A stretch of DNA of 64,000 nucleotides, taken from assembly GCA_013360445.1 (NCBI GenBank), contig JABWBP010000021.1, positions 22,964-86,963 on the forward strand, given 5' to 3'. The position numbers and the translations under genes are program-made. Positions 8,284 to 17,500 of this stretch are shown here, one piece after another; position 1 is the stretch's first letter; each line of letters begins with the position of its first letter. This DNA is from Calditrichaceae bacterium (GTDB taxonomy: Bacteria; Calditrichota; Calditrichia; RBG-13-44-9; J075). The notes under the pieces were generated by a model that made no database searches, was not told the DNA's origin, and was given only the letters and a program-made list of their open reading frames with translations.

Positions 8284-10232
8284 TGGCGGCGGGATGAGAG
8301 GGTAACTTTGAAAATTTTGATTTCAAACGGTTCCAATGCGACGGGAATCTTCGCGGCCGGCAATGGCTGCGCGGCGTTATTTAGAAGATCGGTTAAAACA
8401 GCGCCGGGGGCAATATTTTCACCCGGGTTCAGTTCGATGGAGGCGGCCTCCTCCCCGCTGTTCACCGCCACCACGCAGGTTTGGCCCTCCCAATCCCGCC
8501 GGAAGGCCAGAATTTTCGGCGCAGGTTTCCCTTCGGAACCGACCTTGTCGGCGGCCTTGCCGGTGACCCCGCCGGCGGCCCCGCCGGTTTGAAGGAATTC
8601 GATGCCGCCCAGGGCCAGCTCCCGGTTCTGGCGGCGCAGGGCGATCAGTTTTTTATACCACTCGAACAACTGCCGGTCGAAAGCCACGGAGTCCGCGGGG
8701 CGGGGTTTGCCGAGGGGATGAGAAACCTCCGCAGCGTACTGCAATTCCGGCCAGAGCATCGGTTTGCGGCAGTCCGGATCGTCTGCGCCCCACATGCCCG
8801 CTTCGTCGCCGTAATAGAGCATCGGCGCGCCGGGGAGGGACATTTGCAGCCCGATGATCAGGCGCTGCCGGCGGCGTTCCGCGTCCGTGGGTTTGCGAAT
8901 ATCGTAGGCCGGGTTTTGCAGGGGATTAGCGCCGTGGTCGTACCAGCGGTCGGGATTGACGATCTGGGAGGCGAGGCGATCCACGTCGTGGCTGTCCATC
9001 AAATTTTGGCAGGCCAGCACATTTTGCCAGGGATAGTCGCGATAAATCGCCTGCAAGCTGTCTGCGAACGCCAGCGCAGAAATCTGCTGCTCCCGGTTGA
9101 TCGCAAATTGCTGCAAAGCGCGGGCGAAGCGGTAGTTCATCACCGCGTCGAATGCGCCCGCGAACCAGGGCGCGGCGTTGAACATGCGGTACTGCCGCCA
9201 GTCCTCCCACCACACCTCCCCGCTGATGTAGGCCTCCGGGTTGATCTCCTTCACCCGGCGGCGGAACTCCTTCCAGAAGTTGATGTGCACCTTTTCCGCC
9301 ACGTCCAAGCGCCAGCCGTCGATGCCGTCCGCGGGATCGCCGTCGCCGTCGGGGTCCATCCAGCGCTTGACGATGGCGAAAACGTGCTCGCGGGGGCCGC
9401 TTACCAGGCCGTTTTCATCCTGCCGGAACTCCGGCAGGGTATGGATGCCGTTCCAGCACTGGTAATCGAGTTCATTCTCCGGGGTGGCGGGGTCATCCCA
9501 CTGTTTAACGACGTACCAATCTTTATAGGGCGATTTTTGCTGATTTTTGAGCAGGTCCCGGAAGGCCCAGAACGTGTTGCCGGAATGGTTGAACACCCCG
9601 TCGATGATGATTTTGATGCCCCGCTGATGGCATTCCCGGATCAGGTCTAAGAACAGCAGGTCGGCGGCGGTCCAGTGCCAGGCAGCGGGGTCGGCGGGAT
9701 TTTCATTTTCCCAGAGGCGGCGGTCTCCGCCGGGATCGGGGCCGAAGTTGTTATCCACGTGATGAAACATCTCCGCGTCGTACTTGTGCAGCGAAGGGGA
9801 TTCGAACAGGGGATTGAAATAGACCGCGGTGATGCCCAATTCCTGCAAATAATCGAGGCGGTCGATTACCCCCTGCAAATCGCCCCCATAGCGGCGCATT
9901 CCGGCGCAGGCGCTGAAATTCGGCTCCCCCGGTTTTGCCCAGTCCAGCACCCGGCTCCACTCGACGCTCTTTTCCCAGGGCTGCAGCGCATACCAGTCCG
10001 AAGTCCAGGGGTGGATTTGCCAATCTTCCGGCGTGAAAAACGGCCAGCTTCCGGCCAGGTCTGCGGGAGCGGGATCGTTGCCGCGGTCGCCGTTCCAGAA
10101 CCGTTCCGGGAAGATTTGATACCAGACCGCCTCCGCCGCCCAGGAGGGAACCCGGTTTGAGGGAGGCTCCTGGGCAAAGATGGCCGTAAGCGCCGGGATG
10201 ATTGCTATGATTGCAAGGAAGGGTATTTTCAT
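8280..10232 (-). CDS. GH13 alpha-amylase family glycosidase, exported
   Basis: This enzyme hydrolyses alpha-glucans or maltodextrins, probably in the periplasm: MKIPFLAIIAIIPALTAIFA is a signal peptide. The four GH13 motifs are intact: region I DGVFNH near residue 210, region II GWRLDVAEK near 310 with the nucleophile Asp, region III GEVWWEDW near 338 with the acid/base Glu, and region IV DSHDVDR near 413. The N-terminal AVWYQIFPERFWNGD and the (beta/alpha)8 layout resemble neopullulanases and cyclomaltodextrinases. The C-terminal all-beta domain ends near residue 645. It forms an operon with the SGNH/TPR gene through a 4-base overlap. Exact specificity cannot be told from motifs alone. Confidence 0.92.
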   Translation of the reverse strand: MKIPFLAIIAIIPALTAIFAQEPPSNRVPSWAAEAVWYQIFPERFWNGDRGNDPAPADLAGSWPFFTPEDWQIHPWTSDWYALQPWEKSVEWSRVLDWAKPGEPNFSACAGMRRYGGDLQGVIDRLDYLQELGITAVYFNPLFESPSLHKYDAEMFHHVDNNFGPDPGGDRRLWENENPADPAAWHWTAADLLFLDLIRECHQRGIKIIIDGVFNHSGNTFWAFRDLLKNQQKSPYKDWYVVKQWDDPATPENELDYQCWNGIHTLPEFRQDENGLVSGPREHVFAIVKRWMDPDGDGDPADGIDGWRLDVAEKVHINFWKEFRRRVKEINPEAYISGEVWWEDWRQYRMFNAAPWFAGAFDAVMNYRFARALQQFAINREQQISALAFADSLQAIYRDYPWQNVLACQNLMDSHDVDRLASQIVNPDRWYDHGANPLQNPAYDIRKPTDAERRRQRLIIGLQMSLPGAPMLYYGDEAGMWGADDPDCRKPMLWPELQYAAEVSHPLGKPRPADSVAFDRQLFEWYKKLIALRRQNRELALGGIEFLQTGGAAGGVTGKAADKVGSEGKPAPKILAFRRDWEGQTCVVAVNSGEEAASIELNPGENIAPGAVLTDLLNNAAQPLPAAKIPVALEPFEIKIFKVTLSSRRQ

Positions 10233-10497
10233 AAGATTCGCAAGTGGGGGGGTTAGTGTTTGGGTGTTATGGTGTTATGGTGCTTTAGTGTTTTAGTGTT
10301 GAGAGAAAAAACTACGCTGATTTTAGCGCCTGACTTTATAATCGCTCCCAACCCCTCCCCTGCCCTTTCCCTTTTTTCCTTTTCATTCCCACAATCGCGG
10401 GGCCAAGCTTTTCACTTTTCATCCCCGCATTCGCGGGGACAAGCTTTTCACTTATTTTGCGCCGGCAATCTACTTTGAGGCGGGATTTTAAGCAAGC
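10233..10497. other. Gene-free region with short direct repeats
   Basis: Upstream of the amylase. Bases 10257-10300 are degenerate copies of GTGTTATG or GTGTTTTA. At 10395-10455 two imperfect copies of a roughly 36-base unit share GCGGGG-CAAGCTTTTCACTT; the second contains the small hairpin TCCCCGC-ATTC-GCGGGGA. No convincing gene or promoter was found. Confidence 0.4.
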
Positions 10498-10632
10498 AAT
10501 TAATCACTCCCCCGGGCAAAACCCGGTTTTGTGACCGGAAGAGATGCTGCCGTGGCCGGTTGGCCGGGTAGCCGGCCGTGGACGGGGGCCGCCAAAGAAC
10601 CGGTTGAATTCCCGGGTAAAGGGTGATAAATT
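10498..10632. other. Possible structured RNA or palindromic element
   Basis: Nearly complementary ends AATTAATCAC (10498-10507) and GTGATAAATT (10623-10632) enclose CCCGGG pairs (10511-10516 with 10611-10616). Inside are a CCGGGCAAAACCCGG hairpin and a GC-rich GGCCGG/CCGGCC stem. The fold would close as one multibranched unit. TTTTT follows the right arm on the plus strand. No known RNA family was recognised. The remaining bases up to 10847 hold only a small TCCCGGAGGGA hairpin. Confidence 0.35.
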
Positions 10633-10847
10633 TTTCCAGACTTTACCAGACTTTAAAGGAGGGGTTTAGGCAATTGAGAAGAGTCGTATTGGGTGCGAAA
10701 TCGATCTGATCCCGGAGGGATGCAAGTGCGGAAAATGAAGATTCTTGAGGTTTGCGCAGAGGTTTTTCATCTCGCCACGTTTCGCACTATTCCGCGTGTT
10801 TAATGGGTTTCGTCCCGAGGCTCAGCCCGAGGGGCAGACAAATCGGG

Positions 10848-11282
10848 CTACTTGCTCTTATCCACCTTTATCGCCCAGAGCAGGGGAAGTTGCTCTTTCT
10901 CGTACTCATCGACCACGGCGTATCCCTCCGCTTCGGATAAATCACGGGCGGCGATGACACGATATTGCCCCCCTTTTACGAAAAAGCCTTCCCCTAAAAG
11001 CTCGGGGCAGGGGATGATCAGCTTTACCAGCGGTTCATCCAATTTCCCCTTTAGTACCTTGACAATCTCAAATTTGTGAACCACCGCCATGGCGGCGTCG
11101 CCGCATCTCATGGTGGTGGAGGGCGTTTCCAGGAGGCGCCCGGTAAATCGAATTTCCTGGCTCATAAACACCTCGCTTTGGCCTCGTTTCTCAGAAGACC
11201 CGTTTTGGCCCTGGCATGAGTATAGCCAATGCAGCGACAGCAGTAGAAGAAAAATGGGAGCTGCGAATTTTATTTTGCTCAT
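10848..11282 (-). CDS. Small lipoprotein, possible NTR-like OB fold
   Basis: The signal ends in LHWLYSC, so Cys23 is probably lipidated. The mature part has beta-rich text (EIRFTGRLLET, VHKFEIVKVLKGKLDEPLVK, GFFVKGGQYRVIA) with paired Cys at CG and IPCPE. This pattern resembles bacterial netrin/TIMP-like OB-fold proteins, in which an F-x-V-x-x-V-x-KG strand and a G-x-x-Y-x-V-x-A strand are usual. That reading is tentative. The gene lies 25 bases after the DUF4157/OmpA gene on the same strand, so it could be the last gene of the eCIS transcript. No direct link to eCIS function is visible. Confidence 0.7.
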   Translation of the reverse strand: MSKIKFAAPIFLLLLSLHWLYSCQGQNGSSEKRGQSEVFMSQEIRFTGRLLETPSTTMRCGDAAMAVVHKFEIVKVLKGKLDEPLVKLIIPCPELLGEGFFVKGGQYRVIAARDLSEAEGYAVVDEYEKEQLPLLWAIKVDKSK

Positions 11283-11307
11283 CAGATTGGTTTCTGCAGG
11301 TACTCTG

Positions 11308-13098
11308 CTACCGGTGAACGGTCATGATTACCCGCCGGTTTTGGGCGCGCCCGTCGGCAGTGTTGTTCGGGGCCACAAAATTGACTTCTCCCCTGCCGAC
11401 GATAGCGATGCGATTTGCATTGATGCCCTGGGCGATAAACCAGGCGCGCACCGCTTCCGCCCGCTGCCTCCCCACGCGGCGGTTGACGGCCTGGCTCCCG
11501 ACGCTGTCGGTAAATCCCTCCAACTCCAGGGTCGAGCCGGCGTTGGCGTTCAAATCTGCCAGGGTGGTAGCCAGCAGCACGTTTCCCGCTGGCGGAACGG
11601 CGTTGCTGCCGGAGGCAAACCGGTCGATGGTGCGCTGCGAAACCTGCACCTTGGGAACCCGGGTTGCGGCCACGATCTCGAAATCGGCCCCCGGCCCGCC
11701 GGGGCTGCCGGCAGTCACCCGGAAAATGATGTCTAAAAAATAGTGGGTAAAAATCTGCCGGGATCTCCGGTAGGTGATATTCGGGCCTACCGGCTGTCCC
11801 GCGGGGGCGGGAATTACCACCGGGGCCACGCCGCCGCCTAACCTGCGGCCTACAATTCCCAAATCTTCCAGAACGCCGCTTTCGGATTCGATGCCCACCT
11901 GGTGCGAGGGGCCGAATCCCGGCGCAGCCGCGGCGTGAGAGTGGTAGTTCTCCATCATTTCGTGAAATGCTTTGGCGGTGCCTTGATTGGGCAGCGCGGC
12001 GTTCAGATTGCGGATGTCGTCGATATCTATGTTCTGGATGGTGCTGGGGGCTGCCGGGAACGCGCCGACCCCCACTCGCGGTTGATGGGTTCCGATGTGC
12101 AACTCAGCGTGCTGGCGGGGGTCATTGATCACCTGGCGCAGCATCCGGCGGGCATTTTGCGAGGTCGGCCCTCCCGGGGTATCGCCGGCCACGCGCACCC
12201 GGGGATTGGCGAAGGCCCAATTCAGCCGGAAACCCGCGGCATCGCCGACCAGGCCAAGATATTCGCGCACCTCCGCTTCGTTTCCCCCGCTGACGAATAA
12301 GCGCCTCTGGATGGAATTCCGGGAAGGAGAGTTTGCGCGGCCCTGCTGCACCACGTGGGTTAACTCATGGGCGAGCAGTTTTTTGCCTTGCGTGGTGGCG
12401 GGCGAATACTCCCCCGCGCCGAACACCACTTCCCGTCCCAGGGTAAACGCCCGGGCGTTGAGGGATTTGGCGGTATCCGCGGCCTGCGAATCGGTATGCA
12501 CCCGCACCCCGCGGAAATCCGCTCCAAAACGGGGTTCAAAAAACGCCCGCAGGGCAGGAGAGAGGGGGTTTCCGCCCGGCAGGTTGTGAATACCGGCCTG
12601 CGCCGCCGGCGTAACCGCCGGAGCATTACTACCCGAATCTCCGCTGGCTTGCAGGGGTTCCTCTTCTTCTGCGGCCTGGCGCTGCATTTCCTCCTCTTCC
12701 GCGGGCTGGAGTTGCAGCTCTTCTTCTTCCGGCTGGCGCTGTATTTCCTCTTCCTCCGCCGCCTGCCGGCGCAACTCTCCCTGGAATTGCAGGCGCGCCC
12801 GCTGGAGTGGCGCCGGCTTTACGGAAAGCGCCGCCGCCGGGTTGATCTGAGAATCGGGCATATTAACTACCCTTTCGGCGATTCGATCGGCTTCCCGTTC
12901 GTAGCGGTCGCCCGGCTGCCCGATCTTCAGCTTGGCCCGGATCAACCGCCCCACCGCCCGGTTGCCGATGGTTTGTTGGAGATGCAATAACGGATGCGGC
13001 GCGGCGTCGCCGGATTGCTTCTTCTTTCTCCGGATCCTCCGCAGCGGCGTCGAAGAAGATTTCGATTTCGCCGTTCCATGAGCTTTAAAGTTAGCCAT
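11308..13098 (-). CDS. eCIS-associated DUF4157 protein with C-terminal OmpA domain
   Basis: This is a putative eCIS cargo or particle-associated protein. Residues 30-75 carry the header found in such proteins (IGNRAVGRLIRAKL, DRYEREADRIAE). A low-complexity stretch of Q/E-rich repeats (RQAAEEEE type) follows. The DUF4157 domain at about 180-250 keeps the zinc-protease motif HELTH near residue 244. A central unassigned domain (about 270-500) contains AFHEMMENYHSH and SHQVGIESE, which could bind metal. The last 80 residues are an OmpA/peptidoglycan-binding domain (LEGFTDSVGSQAVN, RAEAVRAWF, NRRVIMTV). GGGAG lies 8 bases before the ATG. There is no signal peptide, so export would need the injection system or lysis. 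An OmpA end suggests attachment to a peptidoglycan surface. Confidence 0.85.
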   Translation of the reverse strand: MANFKAHGTAKSKSSSTPLRRIRRKKKQSGDAAPHPLLHLQQTIGNRAVGRLIRAKLKIGQPGDRYEREADRIAERVVNMPDSQINPAAALSVKPAPLQRARLQFQGELRRQAAEEEEIQRQPEEEELQLQPAEEEEMQRQAAEEEEPLQASGDSGSNAPAVTPAAQAGIHNLPGGNPLSPALRAFFEPRFGADFRGVRVHTDSQAADTAKSLNARAFTLGREVVFGAGEYSPATTQGKKLLAHELTHVVQQGRANSPSRNSIQRRLFVSGGNEAEVREYLGLVGDAAGFRLNWAFANPRVRVAGDTPGGPTSQNARRMLRQVINDPRQHAELHIGTHQPRVGVGAFPAAPSTIQNIDIDDIRNLNAALPNQGTAKAFHEMMENYHSHAAAAPGFGPSHQVGIESESGVLEDLGIVGRRLGGGVAPVVIPAPAGQPVGPNITYRRSRQIFTHYFLDIIFRVTAGSPGGPGADFEIVAATRVPKVQVSQRTIDRFASGSNAVPPAGNVLLATTLADLNANAGSTLELEGFTDSVGSQAVNRRVGRQRAEAVRAWFIAQGINANRIAIVGRGEVNFVAPNNTADGRAQNRRVIMTVHR

Positions 13099-13173
13099 AG
13101 ACGATTCTCCCGGTTCCGGTTAAAGGGGGTTTTCGTTACTATTCAGCCACAGATTTTCACATGATGGGGTACT

Positions 13174-13707
13174 TTAATCCGTGTCTATTCGAGTTGATTC
13201 GACATCGTCAATTGCATTCTGAGCCGATTTTTGTCCTTTCATAACTTCTATCAAGGCATATCCGTAAGTTTCTCCGCTGTTCCGCGCTGCGGCAATAATA
13301 TTGCGGATAAGCGCCGGGGAAAGTTCATCTCCCTGAAAATCTAAACTCGTTTTATAGCGTATGCTTCCATCAGAATAATCCATTTCAAAGTTACCAATAA
13401 GAATACCATAATTAGCACGCGTAATAAATTCTGCTACTTGCGATCTGGTTGTTTCAGAAGCACGTTCACGGAATTCTAAATAAAACACCAATCTTTGCTC
13501 GTCCTCAATTAAATGAATAATACCACCTTCATACAAAGAATCAGCTAAGAAAACAACGAATCCTGAGCTTGTATCTCCTTTAAATTCATCTGGTTTCCAA
13601 TTGAAATCCTTTAGGACCTTGCCCACAATCTCCAGTGCATGTGGATGATGCCGATGAGGGGTGTCATTCCTGAGAAGCCTGGCTTTGCTTTCTTCATTTT
13701 GATTCAT
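13174..13707 (-). CDS. YbjN-like protein, possible chaperone or immunity protein
   Basis: 177 residues, cytosolic, without signal or membrane segments. The segment ILIGNFEMDYSDGSIRYKTS followed by ALIRNIIAAARN is typical of the YbjN family, whose fold resembles type III secretion chaperones. AAGGGG lies 7 bases before the ATG. It sits 31 bases after the nuclease-like toxin frame, the position where a toxin's immunity protein or chaperone normally lies. Its DNA is visibly richer in A+T than the eCIS genes, like the toxin gene beside it, suggesting the two arrived together. The family match is moderately sure; the immunity or chaperone role is inference from position. Confidence 0.75.
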   Translation of the reverse strand: MNQNEESKARLLRNDTPHRHHPHALEIVGKVLKDFNWKPDEFKGDTSSGFVVFLADSLYEGGIIHLIEDEQRLVFYLEFRERASETTRSQVAEFITRANYGILIGNFEMDYSDGSIRYKTSLDFQGDELSPALIRNIIAAARNSGETYGYALIEVMKGQKSAQNAIDDVESTRIDTD

Positions 13708-13738
13708 TGCAGTTCCCCTTATACAAATATGAATTGTC

Positions 13739-14518
13739 TTATTTTAGTTTATATTTCAACGCAATTTTTCTTAAGTGTTCATTTACCGTTTTGGGCGTCC
13801 AACCTGGAGGAAAATCCCATACATCTTTAATGGCGCTGTTTTCTTTGCTATTTCCAACCCATAGATTTTCTACATCATTGAAGAAATCCCTGAGTAAATC
13901 TTGTGCAGCAGCCTGGATGGCTTTATTGCTGAGTCCCGCAACCCTTTTCCCCTTCGCTTCCAACAGTGTTTTTGCTTTTTGAGGAACAAGTCCATTCAGA
14001 GACGACATGTAATGAGAAAGCATTTCTTGAGAAGGAATAATGTGGCGACGAGCCTCTGTGATCTTTAACAGTGGACGTTTAACACTCTTCTTATGAAGTT
14101 CAGGAAAGTTGGCTCGCAGTTCATTTTTAGTAGCTACACGGAATCCAGATGGACGTTTCAATTTAATTTTGACTTTCTTAGGTTTCGGGCCAGGCATTGT
14201 ACCTGGTGGGTTGAAACGGTATGAATATACGAATCCCTGGCTATTTTCACTAACATTAAGTTTCTTAAAAACAGGATGTTTTACACGAATAGCCGCGACG
14301 GCTTGTTCAAGTTCTTTTTTCTCAGCGCCAGCCGTGAACCTTTGATTCAAAGCTCGAAGCGCTGCCAGCCCTGCTTTTGCTCTCGGTGTCGAAATCGCTT
14401 CCGGTTTACCTTTTTTCCCTCTTTTATTCTTACCCTTCCCAAACAACTTCTTCGCCTTCGTCACAACAATACTGATCACCTTGCCCACCACTTTGTCAAC
14501 CGGCTTGCGCACTTTCAT
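13739..14518 (-). CDS. Putative nuclease-like toxin frame, ATGA-coupled to DUF4157 carrier
   Basis: From ATG 14518, whose bases overlap the carrier's TGA stop, the frame gives 259 residues. It begins with a basic helical linker (MKVRKPVDKVVGKVISIVV, KKLFGKGKNKRGKKG). The C-terminal 110 residues contain EARRHIIPSQEMLSHYM and NLWVGNSKENSAIKD, a pattern like HNH/endonuclease-VII-type toxin domains with an RRHI core and a late NLW-x-G-x-x-x-EN segment. The frame is open further upstream (to 14860), and just before the ATG it reads GAVREII, which looks like natural carrier sequence. So this may be the cut-off C-terminus of the upstream protein. The DNA is more A+T-rich than its neighbours. The nuclease call rests on motif likeness only. 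Confidence 0.7.
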   Translation of the reverse strand: MKVRKPVDKVVGKVISIVVTKAKKLFGKGKNKRGKKGKPEAISTPRAKAGLAALRALNQRFTAGAEKKELEQAVAAIRVKHPVFKKLNVSENSQGFVYSYRFNPPGTMPGPKPKKVKIKLKRPSGFRVATKNELRANFPELHKKSVKRPLLKITEARRHIIPSQEMLSHYMSSLNGLVPQKAKTLLEAKGKRVAGLSNKAIQAAAQDLLRDFFNDVENLWVGNSKENSAIKDVWDFPPGWTPKTVNEHLRKIALKYKLK

Positions 14519-17500
14519 AATAATTTCCCGCACCGCGCCAGGAAATTTAGGATGATCGGGACGGTTTTCGCCATCGCCTGCTCGATAAAGTTGGCTGCAG
14601 CCTGAACTTTGCCCATGACGATGTTGCCAATGGAATCGAACACCGATTTTACGAAATCCACGATCCGCTGCCAGTTCTCCACAAAGAACATGATGGTGTT
14701 GTAAATCGCCAGCACCGCCTGCACAATCGCCCCGGCGGGATTGAGGAAGCTGAGCAGCTTGATCACTGCCTGCTTCACCACCTGCACCACCACCCAGTTG
14801 CGAATTCCCTCCATCACCTGCTGCTTGAGCTCCGCAGCTTTCTCCTTGATCATTTCCCACAGGGCCATCGGCCCTTCCGTGACGATGCGCTTGACAATGT
14901 CCACCCCGGTTTCCACAGCTTTTACCACCTTTTCGCCCAACCGCTTGACCAGTTTAAAGCGGATGGCGTTCCAGGTCAATCCTAAAATCTGCAATACGAT
15001 GGAGAGAACCCCTTTCAGGTCGAATTTCTCCGGCAACTGGATGCCCACGTCGCCCATGGCCCCGGTCAGCCAGGTAACCAGGCCGCCTACCAGGTGCTTT
15101 TTGATGTTCTTGACAAAGTTTTCCACTCCTAACTTCACCGCGCCGATGAGGTTCTTGATAAACCCCACCGGGTCGGTAACGATCTTCTTGATGACCGCCG
15201 CGCCCTTGTTGATGATGCTCATCAGCTTCTTGCTGTCGAAACCGGCTTTTTTCAGCACCCACTCGAAAAACTTCAAGGCTGCCTTCAGGAGCAGGTTGCC
15301 TAATTTAGCCAGCGCCCCGGACATCGCCTCTTTCATCTTCTCGATCTTTTCATCGATCTTTTTGATCGCCTCTTCCTTCTTGTCGCAGAGTTTTTGCGCC
15401 AGTTCCTCCTTCTTGCGGTCGATGAATTGATCCAGTTCCGAAAGCTTGCCTTCCATGTCCTTCAGGGCGTTCTGCCCGGTTTCCCGCAGCGCCGGCCCCA
15501 AACCGTCCACGAATTCCTTGATCTCCTGGCGGGCTTTGGCAAGCTCCGCTTTGCATTCTTCGATTACCCGGTTGTTATCCGCGGTGATTTCCGCGATCAG
15601 GCGGTCGATCTTGGCCACGTAATTCGTTTTCGCGTTGTCGAAGGCCCGCTGCACTTCCGGAAAACCATCGATCCCGACGAATTTATCCTTGAGCCATTTT
15701 GCCGGCCCCCAGAAACCGGAGTAGCGTTTGCGCTTCCAGGCGTCCACCTCCCGGGTCACTTCGATCTCGAACTCTTTGGAATAGGTTTCCTGCGCCTGGT
15801 CGAAGCGTTTCAACGATTCTTGCTCTAACTTGTTCAGTTTCTCGGTAACGCTCTTCTTTGCGTTTTCATAGATTTGGTTGATTTTACCGGTAACTTCTTC
15901 ACGTTTCTTTTCCAGCTCGGATTTGGTTTTCTCTTGTTTATCCCGGGTATCGGCCAGCCCCCGGCTGCGCTTCTCCTTCATGGCCGTTTTAGACTGCGCT
16001 TCTTCCTGCTGCAAATCCTGTTCGACCTCTTGAGTTTCCTTTTCGGCGAACTCCCGGATTTGCGCCGGTTCTTCAGCCACCTTCTGCTTCAATCCCTGGC
16101 GCTCCTGTTTGGCTTCCGCCAGGTCCCCTTCATCGACCATCTCCAACTGTTCTTCGCTGATTTCTTCTTTTTCTAACAAATCATCGGATTTTTGCTCGAA
16201 CTCGCTGAAATCGGTATGCTCCGGGGGCAGCTCCGCTACCGCGTCTTTGCCCAGGTTGAGCAGCGGGGTCTCCGGAGCTGGCTCCTCTTCGGGAAGCTCC
16301 ACCGGCGCGCTTTCCGGTGGTTTGGGGGCGGGAGGCTCCTCAATAGCGCCATAGGTGTTCGTGACTGCGTCCGCGTCTTCCTTGACCTTGCCCAACACCT
16401 TGCTCCCCACGATTTTCGCTTTACCCTTGGACTGAAATTCGTTCAACTCGTTCAGTTTGCGGGGCACCGACTGTTCGATAGCCTGGTCGAGGGTAGTTTG
16501 AGCTTCTTCCGGGTCAGCCTCCGGCGCGGGAACCTCATCGAGTCCCGCCACCTGCTCGGCGTTGCTCTGCGCCTGGCCTTCCTCTGCCGGGGGTTCCACG
16601 GCTGCTTCGCTTTGCTCCAATTTCTCTCCGGCCTCGTCGTGGGTCTGCTCGTTTTCCGCCAGCGCCGCCGCTTTTTCCGCGGCTTGCTCGCACACCCCGG
16701 CGCTTTGCGCCTCCAGGTATTGGCCGGCTTCGCCCTTGGGCGCTTCTTCCTCTTTTTCTTCTTCCCGGGCCGGCGCAGGGGGCGCTTTCCGGCCTTTTTT
16801 CGTTTTTTTCTCCCCGGTTACTTCATCCGTCGCCGCTATCTCTTCACCAATTCCTGCTGCGGCTTCTTCGGGAGTCTCTTCGCCCGCTTCCGGATGTTCT
16901 TTTTTCGCTTCTTCCGCGGCGACCGCCGCCGGGCGGGGATCGGCGGCCGCGGCGGCTTCTTCCCGGCTCTCGCGCAGTTCTGCTTCCACGTCGATGGCTT
17001 CTTCCCCGGCTTCCTCCTGGCGCTGAACCATACGCCGGGCGGGCAACAGCGGCGAAGCGCCCTGCTGGATGGTATGGGCCAACTCGTGGGCTAACAAGGC
17101 CTTGCCGCGCATGCTGCCGGGATCGAATTCCCCGGCGTGGAAATAGACGTCGCTGCCGTGGGCAAAGGCGCGGGCGTTCAACTCCCGGCTCATTTGCGCG
17201 GCGTCGCCGCCGGTGTGGATTCGCACCCCGCTAAAGTCGCTTCCGAAACGCGTTTCCATAAAGGCGCGGGTATCCTCCGGCAGGGGACGCCCTTTGCCTT
17301 TGCTCGCCAGCAGGCGGGCCTCGGTCGCATCCCCCTCCGCGCTAACGCTGGCCGTGTCTGCTGCCGGTAAAGGTTTGGCCTGCAACGGCTCTTCTTCTTC
17401 CACCGCCCGCTGCGCCAGTAGTTTGCCCTGCAACATCTCTTCTTCTTCCGCCGCCCGCTGCGCCAGCGACTTGCCCTGCACCATTTCTTCTTCTTCCACC

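Noticed and set aside
10395..10460. CRISPR-like pair of repeats with a CCCCGC/GCGGGG hairpin
   Set aside because: Only two imperfect, directly adjacent copies with no spacers and no cas genes.
14519..14860. Upstream extension of the toxin frame to an ATG at 14860
   Set aside because: Except for the last few codons (GAVREII) the text is low-complexity nonsense over the carrier's coding sequence; the ATGA start is far better.
16192..17094. 300-residue plus-strand open frame rich in Phe/Leu/Arg
   Set aside because: It is the complement of the Glu/Lys/Ala-rich part of the DUF4157 carrier, whose codon bias opens the antisense frame.
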